64,000 bases of DNA, from positions 124,001 to 188,000 of the forward strand of contig NZ_BNBV01000007.1 in the NCBI RefSeq assembly GCF_014656135.1. Reading direction: 5' to 3'. Positions 25,701-33,014 of this stretch are shown here, piece after piece. The notes below the pieces were generated by a model. The model was not told the origin of the DNA. It worked only from the letters and a program-made list of their open reading frames with translations, and made no database searches. The position numbers and the translations under genes were made by a program. Source of the DNA: Streptomyces thermodiastaticus (GTDB lineage Bacteria; Actinomycetota; Actinomycetes; Streptomycetales; Streptomycetaceae). Every line of letters starts with the position of its first letter. Within the stretch, counting starts at the first letter, position 1.

Positions 25701-25943
25701 CGGGTGCTCCTCGGCCCGCGCACCCCCGCCACCTACGTCGAGCACGAGGAACTCGTCGTCGACGGCACCGAGCTGGACTGGCGGCTCACCGACGACGGGG
25801 TGCTGCACGCGGCCACCCTGGAGGGCGTGGCCGCGGGACTCGCCTGGGCGGCCGGACAGTGGCCGCGCCGCTTCGAGGTGGCCGCCCTGCTGGAGGACCC
25901 CTCCCGCACGGAGGAACTCGCCCGCGACCGCTGGTTCGACTGA
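22791..25943 (+). CDS. Sacsin-like GHKL (Hsp90-type) ATPase
   Basis: 1050 residues. The N-terminal 250 form a Bergerat-fold ATP site: ELAQNAADA (56-64, with the Mg-binding Asn60), AANTGAPL (85-92) and SVGRFGVGFAAVL (118-130, glycine lid). The rest has no known domain and is rich in acidic and Leu/Ala segments. Sacsin N-terminal (SIRPT-like) ATPases are chaperone-like or form conflict systems. GTG at 22791 is preferred because GAGGAG lies 10 nt upstream; the ATG at 22782 is only 1 nt from it. Conserved linkage with DUF3027 suggests joint function. Confidence 0.8.
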   Translation: MSMWVQPSAGGDPFGTSRLRRGVLDAWATSPARFREDANAEEDLVLGGYRDRLVVELAQNAADAAARAGVPGRLRLTLRDGVLLAANTGAPLDAAGVESLSTLRASAKRDTSATRTPSVGRFGVGFAAVLAVTDEPAVVGRHGGVRWSLAEARELAEETARHSPGLGDEIRRRDGHVPLLRLPFAAEGTAPDPYDTVVILPLRDTAAADLAERLLRGVDDALLLALPGLTEVVVEIGDEEPRTLSRRTDGPFTVVEDSRPPAGADTPTGVTHWRTACADGPLTPDLLAGRPVEERLRPHWSVTWAVPVDAYGNPVRPRTSPVLHAPTPSDEPVGVPALLIATFPMDSTRRHVAPGPLTDFLVQRAADAYAGLLATWRPVTEGVIDLVPGPLGKGEVDGALRQAILQRLPRTSFLPPAVQAKSPEDDLPESLRPRDAEIVEGAGAGTVRVLAEVLPALLPAGLERRAELRTLGVARLPLTDAVDRLAGLEKDPAWWRRLYDSLAGVDPDRLSGLPVPLADGRTTIGPRQVLLPAGDATPVDPETLARLGLKVAHPDAAHPVLEKLGALPATPRAVLTTPQVRAAVAASLDEDAGGWDEDTPDAEELADTVLALVRQAGLEPGDEPWLGALALPDEDGELAPAAELVFPGGPFHSVMREGELPCVDAELAEKWGEQPLAACGVLVDFALVRATDVVLDPDEMEPRESDWPEPDDPGLLDAVDVWCEDVLDRFPDTPVPPVATEIVAVRDLDLVDDDQWPRALALLSRPPLRDALTQPVRVLLPDGTHETVRPYTAWWLRGHPVLGGRRPAGLRAAGSDPLLRGLYDEADATGVDDEQVLRALGVRTSVAALLDEPGGAAELLDRLADPERPVTAAQLHALYGALAGLDPEQVTLPDELRAVVDGRVEVVDAADAVVCDSPDLLPFTSGVPLLPVRPALAAELAELFQVRRLSETVPGTVDSEGTEHEVPEAVRVLLGPRTPATYVEHEELVVDGTELDWRLTDDGVLHAATLEGVAAGLAWAAGQWPRRFEVAALLEDPSRTEELARDRWFD

Positions 25944-25961
25944 GGAACCGAGGACACGTCC

Positions 25962-26015
25962 ACGTCCCGCACACGGTGCGCCGGCAGCCCGCCCGGCCCA
26001 CCGTGTGCGGGACGT
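25962..26015. terminator. Strong bidirectional hairpin after the sacsin-like gene
   Basis: ACGTCCCGCACACGGTG (25962-25978) and its exact reverse complement (25999-26015) form a 17-bp stem around a 20-nt loop, between the convergent sacsin-like and P-type ATPase genes. Confidence 0.8.
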
Positions 26016-26118
26016 CTCCGCAAGCCGCCGCACCGGGGCACGGGAGCTGCCGGCCGCGCTGCTCGTCCGCGCACGGGTGGGCGAGGACGACCTCTGAGCC
26101 GCAGTGCCGGGGCGGACC

Positions 26119-28557
26119 TCACCCGGGGCGGGCCGGCGCGGCGGGGGTGCCGGGCGGGAAGCGGTGGTCGGACCAGTGCCACAGGGCCTCCAGGACGCCC
26201 GCCGCCACCACCGCGACCCCGACCGCGAGCCACGGCATCGCCGTGCCCACCAGCCGCAGTGCGAAGAAGTCCTGCAGCCAGGGCACGGCCAGCACGCACA
26301 GGAACGCCGCTCCCATCGCGGCCACCAGCGCCACGCGCCCCCATGTCCAGGGGCGGGCGACGATCGCGAGCACCCAGCCGGCCACCAGGAACAGGGTGAG
26401 CGTCGCCACGCTGGTCTCGGCGGCCAGCGCGCCGGGCCCGGTGTAGTGGGTACGGGCCATCAGATACACGCTGAAGGTGGCCGTCGAGGCAACCGCTCCG
26501 CCGGGCACCGCGTAGCGCATCACCCGCCGCACGAAGTGCGGCCGGGCCCGCTCCCGGTTCGGGGCGAGGGCCAGGAAGAACGCCGGGACGCCGATGGTCA
26601 GCGTGGACAGCAGCGTCAGATGCCGGGGCAGGAACGGGTACTCCACCTGCGCGCACACCACCAGCACCGCCAGCAGCACCGAGTAGACGGTCTTCACCAG
26701 GAACAAGGTCGCCACCCGGGTGATGTTGCCGATCACCCGGCGGCCCTCGGCCACCACCGACGGCAGCACGGCGAAGCTGTTGTCCAGCAGCACGATCTGC
26801 GCCACCGCCCGGGTGGCCTCCGCGCCGGAGCCCATCGCCACCCCGATGTCGGCGTCCTTCAGCGCCAGGACGTCGTTCACGCCGTCCCCGGTCATCGCGA
26901 CGGTGTGCCCGCGCCGTCGCAGGGCGCCCACCATGTCCCGTTTCTGCTGCGGGGTGACCCGCCCGAGGACCGTGGCCTCCTCCAGCCGCCGGGCCATGTC
27001 CCGCGGGTCGGCGGGCAGCCGGCGCGCGTCCACGGCGTCACCGCGCAGACCGGCCTTGGCGGCCACCGCGCCGACCGAGACCGCGTTGTCGCCGGAGACG
27101 ACCTTGGCGCGGACGTCCTGCTCGGCGAAGTAGCGCAGGGTGTCGGCGGCGTCCGGGCGCAGCCGCTGTTCGAGCACGACCAGCGCGGCGGGGATCACCG
27201 CCCGGGTCACCTCCGGATCGTCCAGGTCGCGCCGGGCGCGGGCGAGCAGCAGCACCCGCAGGCCCTGCTCGTTGAGGCGCGCGGCCTCGGTGAGGACGGG
27301 CGCGCCGGAGGGGAACAGCACGTCGGGGGCGCCCAGCAGCCAGGTGCTCGACTCGCCGTCGTCCTCGATGAACACCGCCCCGCTGTACTTGCGGGCGGAG
27401 GAGAACGGCAGGGACTCCACGCAGTGCCAGGCCTCGCCGTCCGGGCAGGCGTCGATGACCGCCCGCAGGGAGGCGTTGGGGCGCGGGTCGGACTCGCCGA
27501 GGGCGCCGAGCGCGGTGCGGACGTAGGCGTCGTCGTGGCCGCCGAGCGGACGCACCTCGGCGACCCGCATCCCGCCCTCGGTGAGGGTGCCGGTCTTGTC
27601 CAGGCACACGGTGTCGACGCGGGCCAGTCCCTCGATGGCGGGCAGCTCCTGCACCAGGCACCGCTTGCGGCCCAGCCGGATCACGCCGATCGCGAAGGCG
27701 ACGGAGGTGAGCAGGACCAGACCCTCCGGGACCATGGGGACGATGCCGCCGACGGTCCGGGCCACGGAGTCCGCGAGACCGGCGTGCTCCACCACGAGCT
27801 GGCTGATCACCAGGGCGACGGCCGTAGGCACCATCATCCAGGTGACGTACTTGAGGATGGTGGAGATGCCGCTGCGCAGCTCGGAGTGGACCAGGGTGAA
27901 CCGGGAGGCCTCCTCGGCGAGCTGCGCGGCGTAGGCCTCCCGGCCGACCCGGGTGGCCTGGAAGGCGCCGCCGCCGGCGACGACGAAACTGCCGGACAGC
28001 ACCGGGTCGCCGGGCCGTTTGGCCACCGGGTCGGCCTCGCCGGTGAGCAGCGACTCGTCGATCTCCAGCCCGTCGGCCTCCACGCAGGTACCGTCTACGA
28101 CGATCTTGTCGCCCGGCCCGGCCTCGATCACGTCGTCCAGGACGATGTCGGCGGTGGACACCACGGTGGCGGTGCCGTCGCGGCGCACCGTGGGCCGTGC
28201 CTCGCCGATCACCGCGAGCGCGTCCAGGGTCTGCTTGGCCCGCCACTCCTGCAGGATGCCGATGCCGGTGTTGGCGAGGATCACGAACCCGAAGAGGCTG
28301 TCCTGGATCGGCGCGACGCAGAGAATGATCACCCACAGCACGCCGATGATCGCGTTGAAGCGGGTGAGGACGTTCGCGCGGACGATGTCGGTCAGGGAGC
28401 GGCTGCTGCGGACCGGGACGTCGTTGACCTCGCCGCGGGCGACGCGCTCGGCCACCTCGGCCCAGGTCAGCCCGGTCGCCGGCGGTACCTGTGCTCTCCG
28501 CGCCGGCGGGGCGGGCCCGGCGCGCGCCGGCTCCGCGTCCGCGTCGAGACGGGTCAT
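26119..28557 (-). CDS. ctpE: CtpE-type P-type ATPase (Ca2+ transport family)
   Basis: 812 residues, very close in layout to mycobacterial CtpE. Actuator motif LLTGEADP (171-178), M4 PMVPEGL (274-280), phosphorylation site D320-KTGTLT, and the hinge AMTGDGVNDVLALKDADIGVA near 545-565. About ten membrane helices. CtpE imports calcium in mycobacteria and supports wall integrity; transfer to this gene is by similarity. The M4 motif lacks the CPC/CPH of heavy-metal pumps, which supports Ca2+ or another hard cation. ATG at 28557. Confidence 0.88.
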   Translation of the reverse strand: MTRLDADAEPARAGPAPPARRAQVPPATGLTWAEVAERVARGEVNDVPVRSSRSLTDIVRANVLTRFNAIIGVLWVIILCVAPIQDSLFGFVILANTGIGILQEWRAKQTLDALAVIGEARPTVRRDGTATVVSTADIVLDDVIEAGPGDKIVVDGTCVEADGLEIDESLLTGEADPVAKRPGDPVLSGSFVVAGGGAFQATRVGREAYAAQLAEEASRFTLVHSELRSGISTILKYVTWMMVPTAVALVISQLVVEHAGLADSVARTVGGIVPMVPEGLVLLTSVAFAIGVIRLGRKRCLVQELPAIEGLARVDTVCLDKTGTLTEGGMRVAEVRPLGGHDDAYVRTALGALGESDPRPNASLRAVIDACPDGEAWHCVESLPFSSARKYSGAVFIEDDGESSTWLLGAPDVLFPSGAPVLTEAARLNEQGLRVLLLARARRDLDDPEVTRAVIPAALVVLEQRLRPDAADTLRYFAEQDVRAKVVSGDNAVSVGAVAAKAGLRGDAVDARRLPADPRDMARRLEEATVLGRVTPQQKRDMVGALRRRGHTVAMTGDGVNDVLALKDADIGVAMGSGAEATRAVAQIVLLDNSFAVLPSVVAEGRRVIGNITRVATLFLVKTVYSVLLAVLVVCAQVEYPFLPRHLTLLSTLTIGVPAFFLALAPNRERARPHFVRRVMRYAVPGGAVASTATFSVYLMARTHYTGPGALAAETSVATLTLFLVAGWVLAIVARPWTWGRVALVAAMGAAFLCVLAVPWLQDFFALRLVGTAMPWLAVGVAVVAAGVLEALWHWSDHRFPPGTPAAPARPG

Positions 28558-28617
28558 GTCATCGACGGTACGTAAGGATGCGCCGCTTCACCCCTCGAGC
28601 GGCGGCACAGGCGCCGG

Positions 28618-28908
28618 TCAGTCCCGGGACGCCGGGTGACCGCCGGCCGCCGAAGTCTCCTCGCGCCGGGCGGCGCGTTTGATCGCCGCGTCGCGCCGGC
28701 GGACGTACCAGATGCCGACGACACCGAGGCCGGCGCCCGTCAGGCAGGTCCACAGCCACCAGGTGTGGCCGTGGTCGGCGAACCAGCCGTAGAAGGGGAG
28801 CTGGACCAGGAAGAGGACGAACCAGACGATCGTGCCGCCGGTGATGGTGGCGACCACGGGGCCCTCCAAGGGCTCCGGTGCTTCGTGCTTGGGGGTCCAC
28901 TTCGCCAT
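28618..28908 (-). CDS. DUF2530 small membrane protein
   Basis: 96 residues. MAKWTPKHEAPEPLEGP is the DUF2530 start; two membrane helices follow (about 18-38 and 48-66) and then a basic tail RRRDAAIKRAARREE. Function unknown. It is 60 bp upstream of ctpE on the same strand and may be co-transcribed with it. Confidence 0.85.
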   Translation of the reverse strand: MAKWTPKHEAPEPLEGPVVATITGGTIVWFVLFLVQLPFYGWFADHGHTWWLWTCLTGAGLGVVGIWYVRRRDAAIKRAARREETSAAGGHPASRD

Positions 28909-28987
28909 GGCCTCAGCTTACGGCCCGGGGTGAGGGCGGTGTCCGGCCCGTGCGCCCTGGTTCGGCCGCGGGCGGCGGCCCGCAAGG

Positions 28988-29074
28988 CAGGGGCCGAGAA
29001 GCCCGGGAGGCAGGCGCCGAGAGGTTCAGAAGACAGGTGCGAAGAGATCCGAGAGACAGGCGCAGAGATTAGCC
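28988..29074. repeat. Degenerate 23-bp tandem repeat, three full copies plus a partial one
   Basis: Units start at 28988, 29011, 29034 and 29057, each opening CAGGSG(C/T)G and continuing with a purine-rich GAGA...GA block. Period 23 is not a multiple of 3, so this is not coding. It lies in the 346-bp region between DUF2530 and the purine permease, upstream of an AT-rich patch (29069-29105) that probably holds the permease promoter. Confidence 0.7.
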
Positions 29075-29254
29075 TTTTCGGGCTTCATATGTTCATACTG
29101 AATCGGTCCGAGTCTGGCCGCTTTGCTTCGTAGGAACCTACCAACAGCCCCGATGGGATCTGTCGGTGACCGACGGCGGCGAGACTCGATCACGCATGTC
29201 CCCGTTCCAGCCCCCGGTACGCCCCGTACCTGCCGCATCTTCGAGGTCATTCGC

Positions 29255-30706
29255 ATGCCCACCTCGGCCACCGCCAAGGTCCCCGCCCCCGAGAGGCCGG
29301 GGACGCCGCCCCGTTACGGCGCCCTGGACCGCTTTTTCAAGATCTCCGAGCGGGGGAGCACCCTGGCCCGCGAGATCCGCGGCGGTTTCGCCACCTTCTT
29401 CGCGATGGCCTACATCATCGTGCTGAACCCGATCATTCTGGGCAGCGCGAAGGACATGTACGGGCATCAGCTGGACAACGGGCAGCTGGTCACCGCGACC
29501 GCCCTGACCGCCGCGTTCACCACGCTGCTCATGGGTGTCGTCGGCAATGTGCCGATCGCCCTCGCGTCCGGTCTCGGCGTCAACACCGTCGTCGCGCTGC
29601 AGCTCGCCCCGCGCATGTCCTGGTCCGACGCCATGGGCATGGTGGTGCTGGCCGGTTTCGTGGTGATGCTGCTGGTGGCCAGCGGCCTGCGGGAGCGGGT
29701 GATGGCCGCCGTGCCGTTCGGCCTGCGCAAGGGCATCGCCATCGGCATCGGCCTGTTCATCATGCTGATCGGTCTGGTCGACTCCGGCTTCGTCTCCCGG
29801 ATCCCGGACGCCGCCGGCACCACCGTCCCGCTCCAGCTGGGCGCCGACGGCCATCTCAACGGCTGGCCGGTCCTGGTCTTCGTGCTGGGCGTGCTGCTCA
29901 CGCTCGCCCTGCTGGTGCGCAAGGTGCCCGGCGCCATCCTGATCTCGATCATCGCCATGACCGTGGTCGCGGTGATCATCGAGGCGGTCGCCCACGTGCC
30001 GTCCTGGGGCCTGACCACCCCGAAGTGGCCCGGCAACCCGGTCTCCACCCCCGACTTCGGCCTGGTCGGTCAGGTCAGCCTGTTCGGCGGGTTCCACAAG
30101 GTCGGCCTGCTCAACGGCATCCTGTTCGTCTTCACGGTGCTGCTGTCGTCGTTCTTCGACGCCATGGGCACGATCATGGGCATCGGCGACGAGGCGAAGC
30201 TCACCAACGCCGAGGGGCAGATGCCCGGCATCAACCGGGTCCTGTTCGTCGACGGCATCGCGGTCGCGGCCGGCGGTGCGACCTCCTCCTCCGGCACCAC
30301 CTGCTTCGTGGAGTCCACGGCGGGCGTCGGCGAGGGCGCGCGGACCGGCTTCGCCAACATCGTCACCGGCCTGCTGTTCGCCGTCTCCCTCTTCCTGGTG
30401 CCGGTGGCCACCATGGTCCCGTCCCAGGCGGCCACCCCCGCCCTGGTCGCGGTCGGCTTCCTGATCCTGGCCGGCTCCATCCGGGAGATCGACTGGTCGG
30501 ACTTCACCATCGCCGTCCCGGCCTTCGTGACGATGCTGATGATGCCGTTCACCTACTCCATCACCAACGGCATCGGCATGGGCTTCATCACCTTCGTGGT
30601 GCTGCGCCTGGCCACCGGCCGCGCCCGGGAGATCCCGGCCGCGATGTACGTGGTGGCGGCGGTCTTCGCCTTCTACTACCTGATGCCGGCCCTGAACCTG
30701 ACCTGA
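29255..30706 (+). CDS. NCS2/AzgA-type purine permease
   Basis: 483 residues, about 13 membrane helices. Family markers are GNVPIALASGLGVNTVVALQ, DAMGTIMGIGDEAKL and SSSGTTCFVESTAGVGEGAR, which match AzgA/GhxO/PbuG hypoxanthine-guanine or adenine permeases rather than uracil or xanthine carriers. It imports a nucleobase by proton symport. The ATG at 29255 follows GAGG by 9 nt; the upstream open frame is not hydrophobic and precedes the real N-terminus. A tandem-repeat region and a CATATG-containing AT-rich patch lie upstream. Confidence 0.9.
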   Translation: MPTSATAKVPAPERPGTPPRYGALDRFFKISERGSTLAREIRGGFATFFAMAYIIVLNPIILGSAKDMYGHQLDNGQLVTATALTAAFTTLLMGVVGNVPIALASGLGVNTVVALQLAPRMSWSDAMGMVVLAGFVVMLLVASGLRERVMAAVPFGLRKGIAIGIGLFIMLIGLVDSGFVSRIPDAAGTTVPLQLGADGHLNGWPVLVFVLGVLLTLALLVRKVPGAILISIIAMTVVAVIIEAVAHVPSWGLTTPKWPGNPVSTPDFGLVGQVSLFGGFHKVGLLNGILFVFTVLLSSFFDAMGTIMGIGDEAKLTNAEGQMPGINRVLFVDGIAVAAGGATSSSGTTCFVESTAGVGEGARTGFANIVTGLLFAVSLFLVPVATMVPSQAATPALVAVGFLILAGSIREIDWSDFTIAVPAFVTMLMMPFTYSITNGIGMGFITFVVLRLATGRAREIPAAMYVVAAVFAFYYLMPALNLT

Positions 30707-30723
30707 CCCGCCGGCCGGGTCCG

Positions 30724-30767
30724 CGGAGCGGTTCCATGGGGTCAGGTGACCCCGTAGAACCGCTCCG
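30724..30767. terminator. Hairpin that also encodes the end of the RHH gene
   Basis: CGGAGCGGTTC (30724-30734) pairs with GAACCGCTCCG (30757-30767), and inside it GGGGTCA (30738-30744) pairs with TGACCCC (30747-30753). The total is 18 bp with one 3x3 internal loop. It serves convergent genes: the permease ends 18 bp before it, and the RHH stop and last eight codons lie inside it. Confidence 0.75.
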
Positions 30768-30924
30768 TCTCCTCGACGGCGGCCCGGAACCGTTCGTCGA
30801 AATCACTGCGGATGAGCGTCCGGACGACATAGTCCTGGACGCTCATTCCTCTTCTGGCGGCATGACGGCGGAGCCGTTCGAGCAGCTCGCGGTCCATGCG
30901 CAGGCTGAGCACGCTGGTGGCCAT
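30742..30924 (-). CDS. Orphan ribbon-helix-helix (CopG-type) protein
   Basis: 60 residues. SVLSLRMDRELLERLRRHAARRGMS is an RHH beta strand plus helix, followed by YVVRTLIRSDF. Such proteins are antitoxins or small repressors. No toxin gene is adjacent on either side, so it is either a solitary regulator or a partner acting in trans. Its last codons and stop are part of the terminator hairpin. ATG at 30924. Confidence 0.8.
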   Translation of the reverse strand: MATSVLSLRMDRELLERLRRHAARRGMSVQDYVVRTLIRSDFDERFRAAVEETERFYGVT

Positions 30925-30986
30925 GCAGACGAGGGTTGCCGTGATGATCGGCGCCGGGGGGCGTGTTTCCGGCCGATATCACTCGT

Positions 30987-31005
30987 GCGGGTGAGGCTCG
31001 CCTGA
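30987..31005. promoter_or_regulatory. Weak iron-box-like sequence upstream of MarR-MFS genes
   Basis: GCGGGTGAGGCTCGCCTGA matches the Streptomyces DmdR1 iron-box consensus as I remember it (TTAGGTTAGGCTCACCTAA) at 13 of 19 positions, mostly in the core. It lies between the divergent RHH and marR genes. The weak ends make this tentative. Confidence 0.25.
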
Positions 31006-31065
31006 CACGGACGGCGCAGTGGTCAGGATCACTGCCATACGGGTGACCTCCATTGGTCCTTAGGC

Positions 31066-31083
31066 AGGGTAATGAGTTACCCT
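31066..31083. promoter_or_regulatory. MarR operator candidate AGGGTAA-TGAG-TTACCCT
   Basis: A perfect 7-bp inverted repeat with 4-bp spacer, within a wider imperfect TTAGG...CCTAA, ends 7 bp before the marR ATG. Size and position fit autorepression by a MarR dimer. Confidence 0.65.
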
Positions 31084-31090
31084 AAAGAAC

Positions 31091-31528
31091 ATGCCGGACC
31101 TTAGCCATGGCGACGACGCGGCCGCCGTGAACTCGCTGCGCTCCGCCCTCATGCGACTCTCCCGCCGCCTCAAGCACCAGCGGGTGGACGAGTCGCTGAG
31201 CCCCACCGAGATGTCGGTGCTGGGCACCCTTGCCAACTGCGGCAGCGCCACCCCGGGCGAGCTGGCCCGCAAGGAGCACGTGCAGCCGCCGTCGATGACC
31301 CGCATCGTGGCCCTGCTGGAGGCCAAGGGACTGGTCCGTCTGGAGCCGCACCCCGAGGACCGGCGCCAGAAGGTCGTCACCCAGACGGAGCAGGCCGTCA
31401 CGATGCTCGAGGAGAGCCGCCGCAAGCGGAACGCCTTCCTGGCCGGCCTGATCGACGGTCTCGACGAGGACGAGTGGGCGAAACTGCGCGCGGCCGCTCC
31501 CGTGCTGGAAAAGCTCGCTCATCTGTAA
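31091..31528 (+). CDS. MarR-family regulator
   Basis: 145 residues. Winged-helix core with SPTEMSVLGTLANCGSATPGEL, the recognition helix QPPSMTRIVALLEAKGLV and the wing RLEPHPEDRRQKVV. It probably represses itself and the MFS gene that follows after 26 bp, and is relieved by the exporter's substrate. The operator candidate overlaps the promoter. Confidence 0.92.
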   Translation: MPDLSHGDDAAAVNSLRSALMRLSRRLKHQRVDESLSPTEMSVLGTLANCGSATPGELARKEHVQPPSMTRIVALLEAKGLVRLEPHPEDRRQKVVTQTEQAVTMLEESRRKRNAFLAGLIDGLDEDEWAKLRAAAPVLEKLAHL

Positions 31529-31554
31529 GCACGCCCAGCGAGGAGGCGAACCCT

Positions 31555-32916
31555 TTGAGTACGGGATCGGGAGACAACTCCGCCCCCGCACCGACCACCC
31601 ACGATTCCCAGACTTCCACCGACTCCCCCCGTAAGTCCTCGATGTTCAGCTCCCTGAAGATCAGGAACTACCGCCTGTTCTTCATGGGGCAGGTCGTCTC
31701 CAACACCGGCACCTGGATGCAGCGCATCGCCCAGGACTGGCTGGTGCTCAGCCTCACCGGTTCCTCCGCCGCGGTCGGCATCACCACCGCCCTGCAGTTC
31801 CTGCCGATGCTGCTGTTCGGCCTGTACGGCGGCGTCCTCGTCGACCGCCTGCCCAAGCGGCCGACCCTGCTGTGCACCCAGTCCGTGATGGCCCTGACCG
31901 GCCTCGCGCTCGCCGGCCTCACCCTGTCCGGCCACGTCCAGGTCTGGCACGTCTACCTCGCCGCCTTCGTCATGGGCCTGGCCACCGTCCTCGACAACCC
32001 GGCCCGCCAGACCTTCGTCTCGGAGATGGTCGGCCCGAAGCAGCTGCAGAACGCGGTCAGCCTCAACTCCGCCAACTTCCAGTCCGCCCGGCTCATCGGC
32101 CCCGCCGTCGCCGGCGTGATGATCACTTCGGTGGGCACCGGCTGGGCCTTCCTCGCCAACGGCCTGTCCTACGCCGCCCCCATCACCGGTCTGCTGCTGA
32201 TGCGCGCCCGTGAGCTGCACGTCGTCGAGCGCGCCCCGCGCGGCAAGGGCCAGCTCCGTGAGGGCCTGCGCTACGTCGCCGGCCAGCCCGGCCTCATCTG
32301 GCCGATCGTGCTGGTCGGCTTCATCGGCACCTTCGGCTTCAACTTCCCGGTGTGGCTGTCCGCCTACGCCGACGACGTCTTCCACGCGGGTGCCGGGGCC
32401 TACAGCCTGTTCAACACCGTGATGGCGGTCGGCTCGCTGGTCGGCGCCCTGCTCGCCGCCCGCCGCGGCACCGCCCGGCTGCGCCTGCTGATCGCGGCCG
32501 CCGCCGCCTTCGGCGCGCTGGAGATCGTGGCCTCGGTGGCCCCGGAGTACTGGCTGTTCGCCCTGCTGATGGCGCCGATCGGTGTCTTCGGCCTGACGGT
32601 CAACGTCACCGCGAACACCACGGTGCAGATGGGCACCGACCCCGCCATGCGCGGCCGGGTGATGTCCCTGTTCATGATGGTCTTCGTGGGCGGCACCCCG
32701 CTGGGCGCGCCGCTGGTCGGCTGGATGACCGACACCTGGGGCGCCCGCGCCGGCTTCGCCGTGGGCGGGGCGGTCTCCCTCGTCGCGGCCGTCACCATCG
32801 GACTGCTGCTGGCCCGCGCGGGCGGGCTGCGGCTGTCGGTGGGCTGGCACCACGGCCACCCGCAGGTGCGGTTCGTGCCGAAGGACGGCCGGGAGGAGCT
32901 GGCCCCGGCGGCCTGA
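31555..32916 (+). CDS. MFS exporter, EntS/DUF894-like
   Basis: 453 residues with TTG start at 31555, supported by GAGGAGG 8 nt upstream; the ORF extends further up but into marR. Twelve helices; the FFMGQVVSNTGTWMQRIAQD start and MRGRVMSLFMMVFVGGTPLG segment are characteristic of the MFS_3 (enterobactin exporter EntS-like) subgroup. Operon with marR suggests drug or metabolite export. A weak iron-box upstream would be compatible with siderophore export, but this is speculation. Confidence 0.88.
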   Translation: MSTGSGDNSAPAPTTHDSQTSTDSPRKSSMFSSLKIRNYRLFFMGQVVSNTGTWMQRIAQDWLVLSLTGSSAAVGITTALQFLPMLLFGLYGGVLVDRLPKRPTLLCTQSVMALTGLALAGLTLSGHVQVWHVYLAAFVMGLATVLDNPARQTFVSEMVGPKQLQNAVSLNSANFQSARLIGPAVAGVMITSVGTGWAFLANGLSYAAPITGLLLMRARELHVVERAPRGKGQLREGLRYVAGQPGLIWPIVLVGFIGTFGFNFPVWLSAYADDVFHAGAGAYSLFNTVMAVGSLVGALLAARRGTARLRLLIAAAAAFGALEIVASVAPEYWLFALLMAPIGVFGLTVNVTANTTVQMGTDPAMRGRVMSLFMMVFVGGTPLGAPLVGWMTDTWGARAGFAVGGAVSLVAAVTIGLLLARAGGLRLSVGWHHGHPQVRFVPKDGREELAPAA

Positions 32917-33014
32917 CCCCGCCTGGCCCGACACCCGGGACGCGCCCCGCGGACGGCCGGAGGGCCGGCCTGCGGCCACTGGATCGCGGGGCGCCCGCCG
33001 GGGACACTGGCCTC

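Noticed and set aside
22524-26033. A minus-strand open frame of 1169 codons opposite the sacsin-like gene
   Set aside because: Antisense shadow: low-complexity Gly/Val/Arg/Gln sequence, while the plus strand has clear GHKL motifs.
31066-31083. Iron box for DmdR1 at the marR promoter
   Set aside because: Outer TTAGG/CCTAA look similar, but the spacing (26 bp overall) does not fit the 19-bp iron box; a MarR site is the better explanation.
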